Assembly: GCA_947165405.1 (NCBI GenBank)
Contig: CAMVAG010000028.1
Location: 1-14,596, forward strand
DNA length: 14,596 nucleotides
Direction: 5' to 3'
Origin: an uncultured Selenomonadales bacterium
GTDB lineage: Bacteria > Bacillota > Negativicutes > Selenomonadales > Selenomonadaceae
Shown: piece after piece, positions 1 to 9,070 of the stretch
Numbering within the stretch: the stretch's first letter is position 1
Layout: every line of letters begins with the position of its first letter
Made by a program: the position numbers and the translations under genes
The notes under the pieces: model-generated
Databases searched by the model: none
Seen by the model: the letters and a program-made list of their open reading frames with translations, nothing else
Told to the model about the DNA's origin: nothing

Positions 1-1139
1 GCGATTTCTGATAAGTGTTTGCCGATAAATTTTGCGTCTTCATAAAAATTTTCTTTTCCGAAAGTTATCCTGATTGTTCCGCGAATATAATTTTGAGGGA
101 CGGCCAGTGCTTGCAATACATGAGAGGTTTGCATTTGTTGAGAGTTACAAGCGGAGCCGGTTGAAACGCAAATATTTTTTAAGTCGAGTCGATGCAAGAG
201 AGTTTCGCCTTCGCAATCTCTAAACGACAAGCTCAAATGACCGGGCAAATGATTTTCGCCGCCATTGACGATAAAATCAACGCCATTACTTTTCAGGCAG
301 TCGAGTAAAATTTTTGCACAGGTTGAAATTTTTTTTGCCGTCTGATTCATGTCGCGGCAATTCTTTTCGAGAGCAAGAGCCATAGCCGCAATCGCAGGAA
401 AGTTTTCAGTTCCGGCACGTTTTGAAAATTCTTGTGCGCCGCCGTCAATATAAGGCAAAAGTTTCAGCCCGTCACGAATGTAAAGGAAACCGATGCCTTT
501 CGGACCGTTGAACTTGTGTGCGGAAGCAGATAACATGTCCGCGCCCAAAAATTTCACGTCAACGGGAATGTGACCGACCGCTTGTACCGCGTCTGTATGA
601 AAAATTTTCCCCGCCGCATGAGCAATCTCCGCCGGCAATTTAATCGGCTGAATCGTTCCTACTTCGTTGTTTGCCAGCATGACGGAAATAATTTTTGTCT
701 GCGGCAAAATTTTTTCTTGCAAGTCGTCGGGATTGACCGCGCCGAATTTATCAACAGGCAATTTCGTCACGGTGCAGCCCAAATTTTCCATTGCCGCGCA
801 GGAATTTAAAATTGCTTTGTGTTCAATGGCGGAAGTGATTATGTTCGGGCGTTCGCTCAAATGCGCAAGCACTGCGGATTTTATCGCCCAATTATCGCTT
901 TCCGTGCCGCCCGACGTAAAAATAATTTCATGCGGCTCGGCGTTAATGCAGGCGGCAATTTTTTCACGTGACTCCCGCAAAATTTTTTTCAGAGGGCGAG
1001 AGAGTTTGTAAGCTGACGAAGGATTTGCAAAAAAATTTTTCTGCAAGTCTATCATCAAATTCAATGCGTCCTCGTCAATTTTTGTCGTCGCCGCGTTGTC
1101 AACGTAAATGATTTTATTCGAAGAGTTTGCAGCCGTCAT
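1..1139 (-). CDS. Cysteine desulfurase (NifS/IscS family), 3' end cut by the window
   Basis: PLP-dependent enzyme that takes sulfur from L-cysteine, forms a protein persulfide and passes it to Fe-S assembly, tRNA thiolation or DNA phosphorothioation; cytosolic. I translated the minus strand from ATG 1139 and got 379 uninterrupted codons up to the window edge. Visible landmarks are VDNAATT near residue 13, TSGGTESDN (75-83), AIEHKAIL with the PLP-stacking His107, HTDAVQA with Asp183, SASAHKFNGPKG with the PLP lysine Lys209, RAGTENFPAI (241-250) and the short active-site loop STGSACNS with the likely catalytic Cys331. The family is usually about 380-400 residues, so only a few C-terminal residues are missing. 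GAGG lies 9 bases before the ATG. The first 26 bases overlap the end of the small cysteine-rich gene, which suggests translational coupling and places this gene in the BREX operon. It could donate sulfur to BrxP, as DndA/IscS does for DndC, or be a housekeeping NifS that happens to be adjacent. The family call is secure; the partner is inferred. Confidence 0.95.
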   Translation of the reverse strand, partial: MTAANSSNKIIYVDNAATTKIDEDALNLMIDLQKNFFANPSSAYKLSRPLKKILRESREKIAACINAEPHEIIFTSGGTESDNWAIKSAVLAHLSERPNIITSAIEHKAILNSCAAMENLGCTVTKLPVDKFGAVNPDDLQEKILPQTKIISVMLANNEVGTIQPIKLPAEIAHAAGKIFHTDAVQAVGHIPVDVKFLGADMLSASAHKFNGPKGIGFLYIRDGLKLLPYIDGGAQEFSKRAGTENFPAIAAMALALEKNCRDMNQTAKKISTCAKILLDCLKSNGVDFIVNGGENHLPGHLSLSFRDCEGETLLHRLDLKNICVSTGSACNSQQMQTSHVLQALAVPQNYIRGTIRITFGKENFYEDAKFIGKHLSEI

Positions 1140-1320
1140 TTTTGAAATCCTCAATCTTGTCCAAAATGTCTTGCGGCTCGACTTCCAAAAAATTCGCCAA
1201 GCAGTCAATGCAATAAAAATTCTTGGACTTCATGCCCAAGAGTTTTTTTGTTATGCCGATTTCATTTTTTGTAAGCGGATGTTTCCCGCAAACAATGCAG
1301 TTAAAAATTTTCTTAGCCAA
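1114..1320 (-). CDS. Small four-cysteine zinc-ribbon-like protein, 68 aa, function unknown
   Basis: I do not recognise a named family. The protein has two CxxC pairs, Cys8/Cys11 (CIVCGK) and Cys37/Cys40 (CIDC), 25 residues apart, which suggests one structural zinc or iron site. A helical tail follows (about residues 46-62) and ends with a lone Cys64. There is no signal peptide or membrane segment. The start is TTG 1320: GAGG on the brxL stop codon lies 8 bases upstream, and no in-frame ATG is better placed. The gap to the brxL stop is 5 bases, and its 3' end overlaps the cysteine desulfurase start by 26 bases, so it is translated as part of a chain. A role as a sulfur or metal carrier, or as a partner of the desulfurase, is plausible from context but not shown. 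It could also simply travel with the desulfurase gene. Confidence 0.8.
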   Translation of the reverse strand: MAKKIFNCIVCGKHPLTKNEIGITKKLLGMKSKNFYCIDCLANFLEVEPQDILDKIEDFKNDGCKLFE

Positions 1321-1325
1321 TTAAA

Positions 1326-2774
1326 TTACCTCGAACGAATTTTTATATCCGGTATGGTTGATTGCCCGAACTCTCCAAAATCCAGAATTCCCATTTGCCT
1401 TTTGATTACGCCGCGCATTTCTTTGGCAGGTCTCAAGCAATAGTTTTCAAAATCCGTCATGTTTATTTGTTCAAGGGATTCTGCGTGCGGGAATAAAAGT
1501 TTCAGAAAGCCCGTGCAGATTCTCTTGATTGCTTCGGTATCGCGAGTGGCGGCGTTTTCAGGCACTTCCAAGAGTTGGTCGACCATTGCGCGATAGCAAA
1601 GTTCATCGCGCAGTGAGTGAAGAATTTCTCCGAAATATTCCGTGTTCAAAGCCCAACTGTCAGCCTTTAAGTTTTCGTTCATCTTCGGTATCGTCCAACC
1701 TTTTATAAAACCGTGAAACCTGTCCAACAGCGCGGACTCTTGAAAAATTTCCGGCAAGTCACTGAACATATTTTTATTTTCATTCATCAGATAAGAATCG
1801 ATGTTGCCGAGCAGAATTAAACCCGCATCGCCCACGCCGCGTATGTCTCCGACGCGATAATCGCCGCTTTCCAAGTAACCTTTCAGCGCGCCTTGCATTT
1901 CCAGAACGTCATTAAAATTTATACTTTGAATTTCGTCGAACGCAATGTAATCGTAGTGGGCAACCAAGCCGTGCGTCTTCTTGTTCATGTCATAAAACAT
2001 TTTTGCGCGAGTTACACTGCCGCCCGAAATCAGCCAGCCGTATTTGCTGATTTTCGAGAAGACATAAGACTTGCCCGTCTCTTTCGGAGCAAGCTCTATT
2101 AAGTTTAATCTTTTTTCCACGAAAGGCAACAGCCGTGTGAGCATGGAAAATTTTTGACTTTGCGTCTTGAATCCCGAAGCGTTATAGTCAATCGCGCCCA
2201 AGAGAATTTCTGTCCATTCTTCAAGGGAAAAATTTTTCCGTGCCTCTTTGTAATAATCCGCGTCGATTGTGTAAGGGCAGAAGGGCACGAAGTCCGTAAG
2301 GTGAAAGATATTTTTCTTTGTCTTTGAATCTTCATGGCAGGCAAGCTCGACGATTCCCCAAGCTTCGGTCGGCGATAACAGATACTTGCTGTTTTTTTCG
2401 ACGACATTCCAATCGGCAACGGCTTCAGATTTTTTTTTCGGGAAAGAAAAATCCGGCAAGCTGAAAAGAGCGCGGCTGTTGCCGGTGTCGAAGTCAATTT
2501 TCACTTTAGCCAAGAAACGAGCCGATTTGCCGTAACGGAGCATGTTAATCATATGTTCGTTCCATTGTTCTTCTTTGGGAAGAATTTTTTTTACGTAGTC
2601 GGACATTTCCGCCGTGTCAATGTTCCCGTCTTCATCAGAAAAACGCATGACCAGCCAATCGCGCATGAAGGACGGCAAACTCAACGCGGAAAAAAATTTT
2701 GCGTTGGCGGAAGATTTATAGACGAGCATGTCGCCGAAATATTTTTTGAGTTTCAATTCCAAAGCGTCATTCAA
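1326..2774 (-). CDS. brxL: BrxL-like BREX AAA+ ATPase, short form without Lon protease domain
   Basis: BrxL is the Lon-related AAA+ protein of BREX phage defence systems; studied members assemble into DNA-binding rings. This 482-residue protein has the BrxL core: Walker A APKETGKS (229-236, Ala replacing the usual first Gly), SGGSVTRA (250-257), Walker B YDYIAFDE (274-281), a sensor-1-like stretch LLGNID (321-326) and the arginine region LLDRFHG (349-355, Arg352). About 220 N-terminal residues precede the ATPase. The sequence stops after the lid region near residue 450, so the C-terminal Lon-like protease domain of the roughly 670-700-residue BREX type 1 proteins is absent. No frameshift is visible and the stop is followed at once by the next gene, so I read this as a natural short form. 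The start is TTG 2774, with GGAGG 10 bases upstream, 18 bases after the pglZ stop. Confidence 0.9.
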   Translation of the reverse strand: MNDALELKLKKYFGDMLVYKSSANAKFFSALSLPSFMRDWLVMRFSDEDGNIDTAEMSDYVKKILPKEEQWNEHMINMLRYGKSARFLAKVKIDFDTGNSRALFSLPDFSFPKKKSEAVADWNVVEKNSKYLLSPTEAWGIVELACHEDSKTKKNIFHLTDFVPFCPYTIDADYYKEARKNFSLEEWTEILLGAIDYNASGFKTQSQKFSMLTRLLPFVEKRLNLIELAPKETGKSYVFSKISKYGWLISGGSVTRAKMFYDMNKKTHGLVAHYDYIAFDEIQSINFNDVLEMQGALKGYLESGDYRVGDIRGVGDAGLILLGNIDSYLMNENKNMFSDLPEIFQESALLDRFHGFIKGWTIPKMNENLKADSWALNTEYFGEILHSLRDELCYRAMVDQLLEVPENAATRDTEAIKRICTGFLKLLFPHAESLEQINMTDFENYCLRPAKEMRGVIKRQMGILDFGEFGQSTIPDIKIRSR

Positions 2775-2792
2775 AATTTCGTCGCCTCCTCG

Positions 2793-4865
2793 TCAAATGT
2801 CAAAGTCTTCATTCTTGGCAATGCCGCGACTGATTTTTTTCACGGGTTGGAAATTTTTTTGCGCCGAAAATTTTTCGCGCCGCTCAATCGTAATGACAGG
2901 CACCAAAATTTCTTCCCACGTTGCTCCGCCGTGAACTTCGCTGCCCGTTGAACCTCTTTGAATGAATCGCGAATAATCCGCGAAAATTATTTTGCCGTCA
3001 TATTCCAAAGCGGTCGGAAAAATTTTTTCATTGCCTGCCGTTGCGTCGGCAAATCTTCCGCTTTTGTAAACCTGCCGCCCTTCCGCCGGAAAAGCATTGT
3101 CGAATTTTGTTTGACGGGCAAGCACAGCCAAACGGCTTGTCCCGTGATCCGAGCAGAGAATTATTTTTTTGAAGGTATCCGCCGCACGCAAAAATTTTTC
3201 CTTGAGAGTAGCGAGGAATTCCAATTCACCCAAAATATTTTCGGGATAATTTAAATTTGTGTGCTTGAGCGTGTCGAGGTCAAGTATCTCGCAGAAAACG
3301 TTCTTGCCCTGCAAAAAATCTTTGTTGTTTTCGGTGACGGAAGGCAGGTTGCAACGACCGACCCGATATTTGACGGAAAAATTTTCCGTGAGCGGCGCAA
3401 AGTCTTCCGCAAAAAAATTAAGGTACTCCGCGCCGAGACCGTCAACAAACAAAATCGCTGTATCGTCCGAAGATTCTTCGCCGACAATTTGGTTGCGCGA
3501 GGGCAAGGCGTAAATATTTTTTTTATTGTCCTTTGCAATTTCCGTGACGCGCCGATTAAAATCCTCCGTGAGATGATTTGTCACTTTCAGCCAACGATAG
3601 CGGCGAAAATATTCTGCTTGCTCCGCCGTAAAAAATTCTTCGCCCGCATTTGACAAATACCTCGCAAGCGCAGGGAAAACCCGTTGCAAAATTTCTCGTG
3701 CCGCGTCGCATTCATTGAGTCTGAATTTTTGCAGCGTCTCAAAAATCAAAAGGCGTTCGGCGTGAGAATTGTCCGTCAAAATTTTCAGCGCAATTCGCTT
3801 GTCAGATTGTCGAACGCATTCAAGAAAACTTTCGGGCGGAAGAATTTTCATCAGCGATAAAATTTCCCGCCGCTCTTTGCAAAGCTCGTCAAAAAATTTT
3901 TCGTCGGCGCAGGAAAAAATCAGCCCGTAAATTTTGGTGGCAAATTCTTCCGGCGAAGAAGATTCTTTCGCGCAACGAGCCGCATATCCGGAATCTTGAA
4001 GCTTGCAACGAAGCCACAGCAACCACTGCTGAAATTTTTCACGCCTGCCAAAATTTTTAAATGAACTCGTGCCGAAGCCGTCAACCGCCAACGCCTTGCA
4101 AAAAGCTCGTTCAAAATTCCCTGTCGTCGCAATCAGTTCGGCAAGCCGTTGCCAATCTTCTTCGCGCCCGAAAATTTTTTTGAACTCGGCGGGCAAAGCG
4201 TAATGGTGGCGAAGCAAATCAAAGGCATTGGCGATAACTTTCACGTCGTCGAAAAATTTTTTGTCCTGCAAGTGGACGGCGTTTTCCGTGTACAAAGTCA
4301 GTGCCGCGTTCGGAGTCTTCTCCCAATATTGCAAATAACTTTTGAAGTTGTCAACGTGCTCGCCATCTGTTTTGAAGTGCATGGACTTTTGAATTATCGT
4401 CAGCGAATAATCGTCCGCCGTGTCCGTTGAAGACAGCAGGACACATTCCTTTTGGCGCGGGTCAGTGATTTTCAACGACAAGAAAAAACTTTTCAATCGG
4501 TACATCAAAAAATAAATTCTGAACGAGTACGTTTCGCCTTTGTACAAGTTCAGAAAACGTTTTATTTCCGGTTCCGCTTGGTCGGGATTCACGCGCAGAT
4601 ATTCCGACAGCGGCAAGGCACAAACAGTTTGAGCTTCCCTTTGTAAGTTGTTGCGCAGTTTCCGCAGGTTTGGAAAAGTATCGTCGCCGCTGCAATGGCT
4701 CGAAAGAAAAATAAAATTCGTCGTCAACGTGCCCAAAAAATTTTTCAGCTCGAACCAATCGGCAAGCGAATCAACGTTAATGAATCGCACGGGGCTGAAA
4801 GAATTTTTTCCCATGTCGCGTTGCAGAAAATTTTTTAACTCGTTGAGGCTTTCAAAAATAATCAT
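2793..4865 (-). CDS. pglZ: BREX PglZ-like protein, alkaline phosphatase superfamily
   Basis: PglZ is the marker protein of BREX systems; it has an alkaline-phosphatase-superfamily fold and its exact reaction in defence is not settled. This 690-residue protein has an N-terminal helical region (about 1-450) and the PglZ domain at about 465-665. Visible metal-site candidates are AILFVDGLG with Asp475, NLPSVTENNK around Thr511 (position of the superfamily nucleophile), CSDHGTSR with Asp573 and His574, and EVHGGATWEE with His645, followed by the hydrophobic strand LVPVITI. The ATG at 4865 is preceded by GAGG that overlaps the stop of the upstream ATPase gene, with a gap of 10 bases. Its place between a giant P-loop ATPase and brxL is the usual BREX context. 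The divergent N-terminus and the companion brxP argue for the type 4 variant. Confidence 0.93.
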   Translation of the reverse strand: MIIFESLNELKNFLQRDMGKNSFSPVRFINVDSLADWFELKNFLGTLTTNFIFLSSHCSGDDTFPNLRKLRNNLQREAQTVCALPLSEYLRVNPDQAEPEIKRFLNLYKGETYSFRIYFLMYRLKSFFLSLKITDPRQKECVLLSSTDTADDYSLTIIQKSMHFKTDGEHVDNFKSYLQYWEKTPNAALTLYTENAVHLQDKKFFDDVKVIANAFDLLRHHYALPAEFKKIFGREEDWQRLAELIATTGNFERAFCKALAVDGFGTSSFKNFGRREKFQQWLLWLRCKLQDSGYAARCAKESSSPEEFATKIYGLIFSCADEKFFDELCKERREILSLMKILPPESFLECVRQSDKRIALKILTDNSHAERLLIFETLQKFRLNECDAAREILQRVFPALARYLSNAGEEFFTAEQAEYFRRYRWLKVTNHLTEDFNRRVTEIAKDNKKNIYALPSRNQIVGEESSDDTAILFVDGLGAEYLNFFAEDFAPLTENFSVKYRVGRCNLPSVTENNKDFLQGKNVFCEILDLDTLKHTNLNYPENILGELEFLATLKEKFLRAADTFKKIILCSDHGTSRLAVLARQTKFDNAFPAEGRQVYKSGRFADATAGNEKIFPTALEYDGKIIFADYSRFIQRGSTGSEVHGGATWEEILVPVITIERREKFSAQKNFQPVKKISRGIAKNEDFDI

Positions 4866-4875
4866 CGCGCTTACC

Positions 4876-7800
4876 TCAAGAATTTTTCAAAACCCGAATT
4901 CCCAACAGCGTATCTTTGTCGATAAGTTCTTCAAGATATTTTTGCGCCTCTTCGGCGGACAGCTCACGAATTTTTTCGCGAACGGCAGACAAAAATTTTT
5001 CCCGATAATTTTTTTCTGCAAAGGCTCTAATCTGCGCCTCGCAAATTTTTTTCTTGTCGAACCAAGAGTAAACATCGCTGCCGATACATCGGAGCAAAAT
5101 CTCGCGCAACTCTTCAACGGTAATGACGACGGAATAATTTTCGCCGCAAAAATGATTCACGAAAGCCCGATTGCAAAAATCTTTATCGGCAAGGCGCGAA
5201 AGTTTATCGCTGCGAATAAATTTTATCGCCTTGTCAAGAGCCGCCTCATTCGCCAACTGCGACTTTTTGTTAAGCGCGGGGAAATATAATTGAACCTCTT
5301 CCAAACAATCTTGAAAGGCGCAGAGGATTGGAATTTCATTTTGATTCGACCAATCGGCGGGAGAGGTCGTGCCCGTGACTTCTTGCCACGTTGCAAAAAA
5401 TTTGCCGGTCTTTTCGTCTTGGCGGAATTTTTGCAGGCGCGAATTCATCTGCAAAATAAAATCGTCGCGTGTCTTGAAAAAAATTCCTGCGGGCGCATCG
5501 TTGAAAAGTTTTTCGACAAGCTTTGAGTCCGTCGCGCCGTCAACATTTTCGGTCAAAGCTTTGGCGAAAAATTCAAATTGATTCTCGAAAAAATCCGTGA
5601 ACGTCTGCGCCGATTGATTGATTTGCTCCGCCGCCCGAGCGAAATTTTTTTCGGTGTTGTTGTGAAGGGCAGAAAAGGTTTGAAACAAATTTTTTAAATA
5701 AGGTTGAAATTCTTCGACAACAGCGCGGGGAATTCTTATCTTGTTGAGCTTATCGCCGAGAGCACGATAAGCTTCAGGCAAATTTTTTTGCGGCGCGGAA
5801 AGGACAGAATTAATTGCCTCAATCAAACGCAACTCGTCGAAAAGATTATCAATCTGTCGATTCACGTCGTCAATCTTCCAAAGATACGCCGCGTCCGCCG
5901 AAAGTTTTTCATTGAGCCGCGAAAGATATTCGCCTTTAAGAAGGTTAAGGCGTCCGACGATTTTTATCAGCTCCGGTTTATACTGCGCGATATAAATTGT
6001 CATGCCAGCCTTGAAATTTTCTTCGCGCACAATATTTTTCAGCTCGTCGATGACAACAAGATTTTTGTCGTAAATGGAAAAAATATCGTCTGCAACTTTC
6101 GTCACGTCACGCCCCGTTTGAGGATTTATAAATTCTTCAAGCAAATTCAAAAAGCGCAGATAAGTTTCCTTGTGCGGAGCGTCGAAATAATTTTCCTCGA
6201 CGAAATATTTCAGCGACCACAGCGGATAATGACTTTGCGTAAGACGGACTTTTATATTTTTCGCCGCGTCGTCCACAGAATTAATTTTTTCTTTGGGCAG
6301 ATTGAAAATATCGGACGTTATCCAACAAAATTTTTTATGTTCGGGCGTCTGCTTGACGATAAATTTATCTTGCGCGCCGGGCAATTCCTTAACCGTGTTC
6401 ACGATTAAATTGCAGAGCCGCTCGCCCGTCAAAGTATGCGTGTTGTTGTTGACATCGCGAACGTAAAAATTTTTGTCGGCATAATCTTTCAGCAAGAGCG
6501 CAAAAAGAAAAATCGACCCCGCGCATTTAAGCAAACCGACGGGAGGTTTCTTCAGCGCGTCCCAAATGTCGCTGAAAGCTGTTTCGTTTTCTTGCGCCAA
6601 GCCGTTTTCAATGACACTATCGACGACGAGTTTCATTTTGGAAATTGTGTGCGAAGGCATTGCCAACCAATATTTATCGCCGCCACGTTCGACAAGCTCA
6701 CGGAACTTATCGCCAATCAAATTGAGCCAGCTTGAACTTCCTTTGATTCGTTCGCCGCTTAGAGCGTACTTGGCAACATTTTCTGTCAAGCCGCTCGGTG
6801 CAAAAAGTTTATCGTTGATTGAAATTTCCTCAAGCCCGCCGCCGAAAAATTTCTTGTTCAGTTCACGGAGCAGTTTTTTGAAATTTCCTTCGCCCGAAAT
6901 CTGCGTCGACTCTTCTGCGGAACTCCACACACGCACGGTTGCCACAGCAAACTGACGAATCCATTCTTCGACGAGATCTTCCGCAGATTTTTTCGCAAGC
7001 TTAACTTGTCCCGCCTGATTCGGAACGTCTTTAAAATAAAGCTCGCGGGCTTTGTTTTGAACAAATTTATCGTAGCGTTGTTTCGTAAAAGGCGTGCCGG
7101 AAAAGTCCGCAATGATACAGCGTTCCGGAAATTTATCGCGTATCTTTTGAATTGTTTGATTGACTTTGCCCTGTTCGTCTTCGTCGGCGGCGAAAATATA
7201 AAATGCCAAAATTTGATTGTCGGCAAGATGAAAATTTGTCAAGCTTGTCTGCAAAAATTTTGTCGGCGAAATAATCTGAACGTCAAGACGATACTTGAGA
7301 TAATCCGTCGAATACGTCGTCTTGAATTTCTTTGCCACGCCGTAAGATTCATCTTTGATAATCGCGTCGAAAGATTTTTCACGGCGCACTTGCTCTTGGA
7401 TATTTTTCATGCGGTCGGGGTCGATTTGCGTGGTCGCCATGATGTAATTGGTATCGTTGCCCTCTTCCAACGCGCTGACAATTCCTCTGTCGGCAAAATA
7501 ATTCAGCGTCGAGGGAACTTCATTTTCAAGCGGCGTCCCTGCAAAGCAAGCGCAAATATTTTTCCGGGTCGAGCGCAAAAGGGAAGTCGCTCCGCTGCGC
7601 CCGCCAAGAATTTTCTGTTGCAGAGTAAACAAAATCAACGTTGCCTTTAAAATGCGTCGCTGATTATCATTTTTGCAAGAGGGCGCAAAGTTATTGTAAT
7701 AGCCCATTGCCTCTTGAAAAGTTTTATCGAGGTCGGGATTGTCATCTTGGAAAAAGTAATCCCAAAGAAAATCTGTCGTAAGAAAATTATCGCCGCCGTA

Positions 7801-9048
7801 TTCAAAGCCGTAACTGTCGATAAAATTTTTAAAAGTGCCGTTGCCCGCCGCGCACAGGAATTGAAACATCGTGCGCTGATTCGAGCTTATGACTTGCGCG
7901 ATAAATTTCAGCAGATAAGCGGCGTAAGGGTGAATCGGCAAAAGTTTTTTCATGTCGTCGAGCTTGATTGATTCATCATGTTTGATTATGAAATTCGCGG
8001 CGTCGCGCTGAACACTTTCCCACAGCTCAAGAGAAATTTTTTCCCACTCATTTTTCAAATCCGAATCAATCATCAAAGCTTGCGCCATAAGCTGAAAAGC
8101 CGTGCTCTCCGCCAACTCAATGTTAGTCATTTTGAAACGGGCTTCGATAATTTTTTGTTGGATGGAGTCTTTGATAAGCTGTTTTGCGTCGCTGTGCGTG
8201 ATAAGGAAAAAATAAAAGCTCAACTCGGCGGCGTTCTGCGCAATCTCCTGCAAGCCCGTGATATTGTTGAGGTTGTTGCGAAAGTACTCGGTGAACTCGT
8301 CCCAAATAAAAAAGACGGCGTAGAGATTATTTTTCTCGCGCACGTCTCGAAGCCAATCAATAACGTCCTGCACGGACATCGACCAGTTATAAGATTCTTT
8401 TTCCGCCACGTCGACAATAACTTGAAGCAAATCAAGACGCTCTTGCCCTTCAAGCGTCTCCAAATCTGAAATGACTTCTTCGGGCGAGGAATACGCCAAA
8501 AATTTCCCGCGATATTTTTTGAAGGCGGCTTGGAAATTAAAAGTGGCGTCGGGGTCTTTGAGCGTTGCCAAAACTTTTTCGAGGATACTCGCCGCGCCCG
8601 TGTAAGTGTAGCCGTTTTCGCGCAAGGCACGCTTGACGGAGTCGATTATCGTGTTGAAAAGTTTATTCTGGGAATTTATGCCCGCCGATGAACTTTGATG
8701 AACGACAAGAATTTTTCCTTTGCTGCGCACACCCGCGACACGTTGCCACAGAGAATTTATCTCGTGGTGAGTAAAATATTTTTCTACTTCGTCAAGATTG
8801 TCTTCCAAAATGTGTTTGACGACGAACGACGCGAAAGTTTTGCCCGTGCCGTAACTGCCGCTAATCCAAATCGGACGGTCTTTCATTGCGGAGGCTTTTT
8901 CCAGCGTCTCAACCGTCAACGTTAAAATCTTTTTGAAACTCTCGTGCGGATAAAAGGATTTCCATCTTTCGGGGTGAGTTCTGTCGCTGCTTGAAGAAAA
9001 AACCGGAATGAAGTCCGATTCAACCTTGATATACTCTTTGTACAACAT
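4876..9048 (-). CDS. brxC: BREX giant P-loop ATPase, BrxC/PglY-like
   Basis: This is the large ATPase of the BREX complex, expected to couple nucleotide hydrolysis to assembly or DNA sensing with PglZ. It has 1390 residues from ATG 9048. The N-terminus carries Walker A GSYGTGKT (64-71 from this start), and the Walker B candidate VFFIWDEF lies near 245-252. The long remainder is mainly helical and ends in charged helices (SAEEAQKYLEEL near the C-terminus). An in-frame GTG exists at 9063, but its first base is the last base of the GGAGG Shine-Dalgarno site, so it cannot be the start. The ATG at 9048 is 14 bases from that site, somewhat far; an ATT start at 9057 would be better spaced but is rare. 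The gene begins 22 bases after the brxP stop and ends 10 bases before pglZ. Calling it BrxC rather than PglY rests on context and the P-loop, as overall similarity among these proteins is low. Confidence 0.88.
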   Translation of the reverse strand: MLYKEYIKVESDFIPVFSSSSDRTHPERWKSFYPHESFKKILTLTVETLEKASAMKDRPIWISGSYGTGKTFASFVVKHILEDNLDEVEKYFTHHEINSLWQRVAGVRSKGKILVVHQSSSAGINSQNKLFNTIIDSVKRALRENGYTYTGAASILEKVLATLKDPDATFNFQAAFKKYRGKFLAYSSPEEVISDLETLEGQERLDLLQVIVDVAEKESYNWSMSVQDVIDWLRDVREKNNLYAVFFIWDEFTEYFRNNLNNITGLQEIAQNAAELSFYFFLITHSDAKQLIKDSIQQKIIEARFKMTNIELAESTAFQLMAQALMIDSDLKNEWEKISLELWESVQRDAANFIIKHDESIKLDDMKKLLPIHPYAAYLLKFIAQVISSNQRTMFQFLCAAGNGTFKNFIDSYGFEYGGDNFLTTDFLWDYFFQDDNPDLDKTFQEAMGYYNNFAPSCKNDNQRRILKATLILFTLQQKILGGRSGATSLLRSTRKNICACFAGTPLENEVPSTLNYFADRGIVSALEEGNDTNYIMATTQIDPDRMKNIQEQVRREKSFDAIIKDESYGVAKKFKTTYSTDYLKYRLDVQIISPTKFLQTSLTNFHLADNQILAFYIFAADEDEQGKVNQTIQKIRDKFPERCIIADFSGTPFTKQRYDKFVQNKARELYFKDVPNQAGQVKLAKKSAEDLVEEWIRQFAVATVRVWSSAEESTQISGEGNFKKLLRELNKKFFGGGLEEISINDKLFAPSGLTENVAKYALSGERIKGSSSWLNLIGDKFRELVERGGDKYWLAMPSHTISKMKLVVDSVIENGLAQENETAFSDIWDALKKPPVGLLKCAGSIFLFALLLKDYADKNFYVRDVNNNTHTLTGERLCNLIVNTVKELPGAQDKFIVKQTPEHKKFCWITSDIFNLPKEKINSVDDAAKNIKVRLTQSHYPLWSLKYFVEENYFDAPHKETYLRFLNLLEEFINPQTGRDVTKVADDIFSIYDKNLVVIDELKNIVREENFKAGMTIYIAQYKPELIKIVGRLNLLKGEYLSRLNEKLSADAAYLWKIDDVNRQIDNLFDELRLIEAINSVLSAPQKNLPEAYRALGDKLNKIRIPRAVVEEFQPYLKNLFQTFSALHNNTEKNFARAAEQINQSAQTFTDFFENQFEFFAKALTENVDGATDSKLVEKLFNDAPAGIFFKTRDDFILQMNSRLQKFRQDEKTGKFFATWQEVTGTTSPADWSNQNEIPILCAFQDCLEEVQLYFPALNKKSQLANEAALDKAIKFIRSDKLSRLADKDFCNRAFVNHFCGENYSVVITVEELREILLRCIGSDVYSWFDKKKICEAQIRAFAEKNYREKFLSAVREKIRELSAEEAQKYLEELIDKDTLLGIRVLKNS

Positions 9049-9062
9049 GACTGCAATAATCA

Positions 9063-9067
9063 CCTCC
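9063..9067 (-). promoter_or_regulatory. Shine-Dalgarno site of the BrxC-like gene, decides its start
   Basis: A perfect GGAGG lies between the brxP stop and the ATPase gene. Its last G is also the first base of an in-frame GTG, which rules out that GTG as the start and moves it downstream, most simply to ATG 9048. Confidence 0.75.
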
Positions 9068-9070
9068 GTT

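Noticed and set aside
570..1011. Plus-strand open frames opposite the cysteine desulfurase
   Set aside because: The minus strand there encodes an uninterrupted, motif-complete cysteine desulfurase; the plus frames are its shadow.
2105..2497. 130-codon minus-strand frame inside brxL
   Set aside because: It is out of frame with the brxL sequence that carries Walker A and Walker B, and its composition (Ser, Arg, Lys, Thr) is that of a shifted reading.
4648..7650. Long plus-strand open frames inside the BrxC-like gene (for example 4648-5289, 5704-6408 and 7006-7650)
   Set aside because: They lie opposite a clear P-loop ATPase gene, are rich in Phe, Lys, Ile and Arg as expected for the complement of this A/T-run sequence, lack convincing ribosome binding sites and show no known domain.
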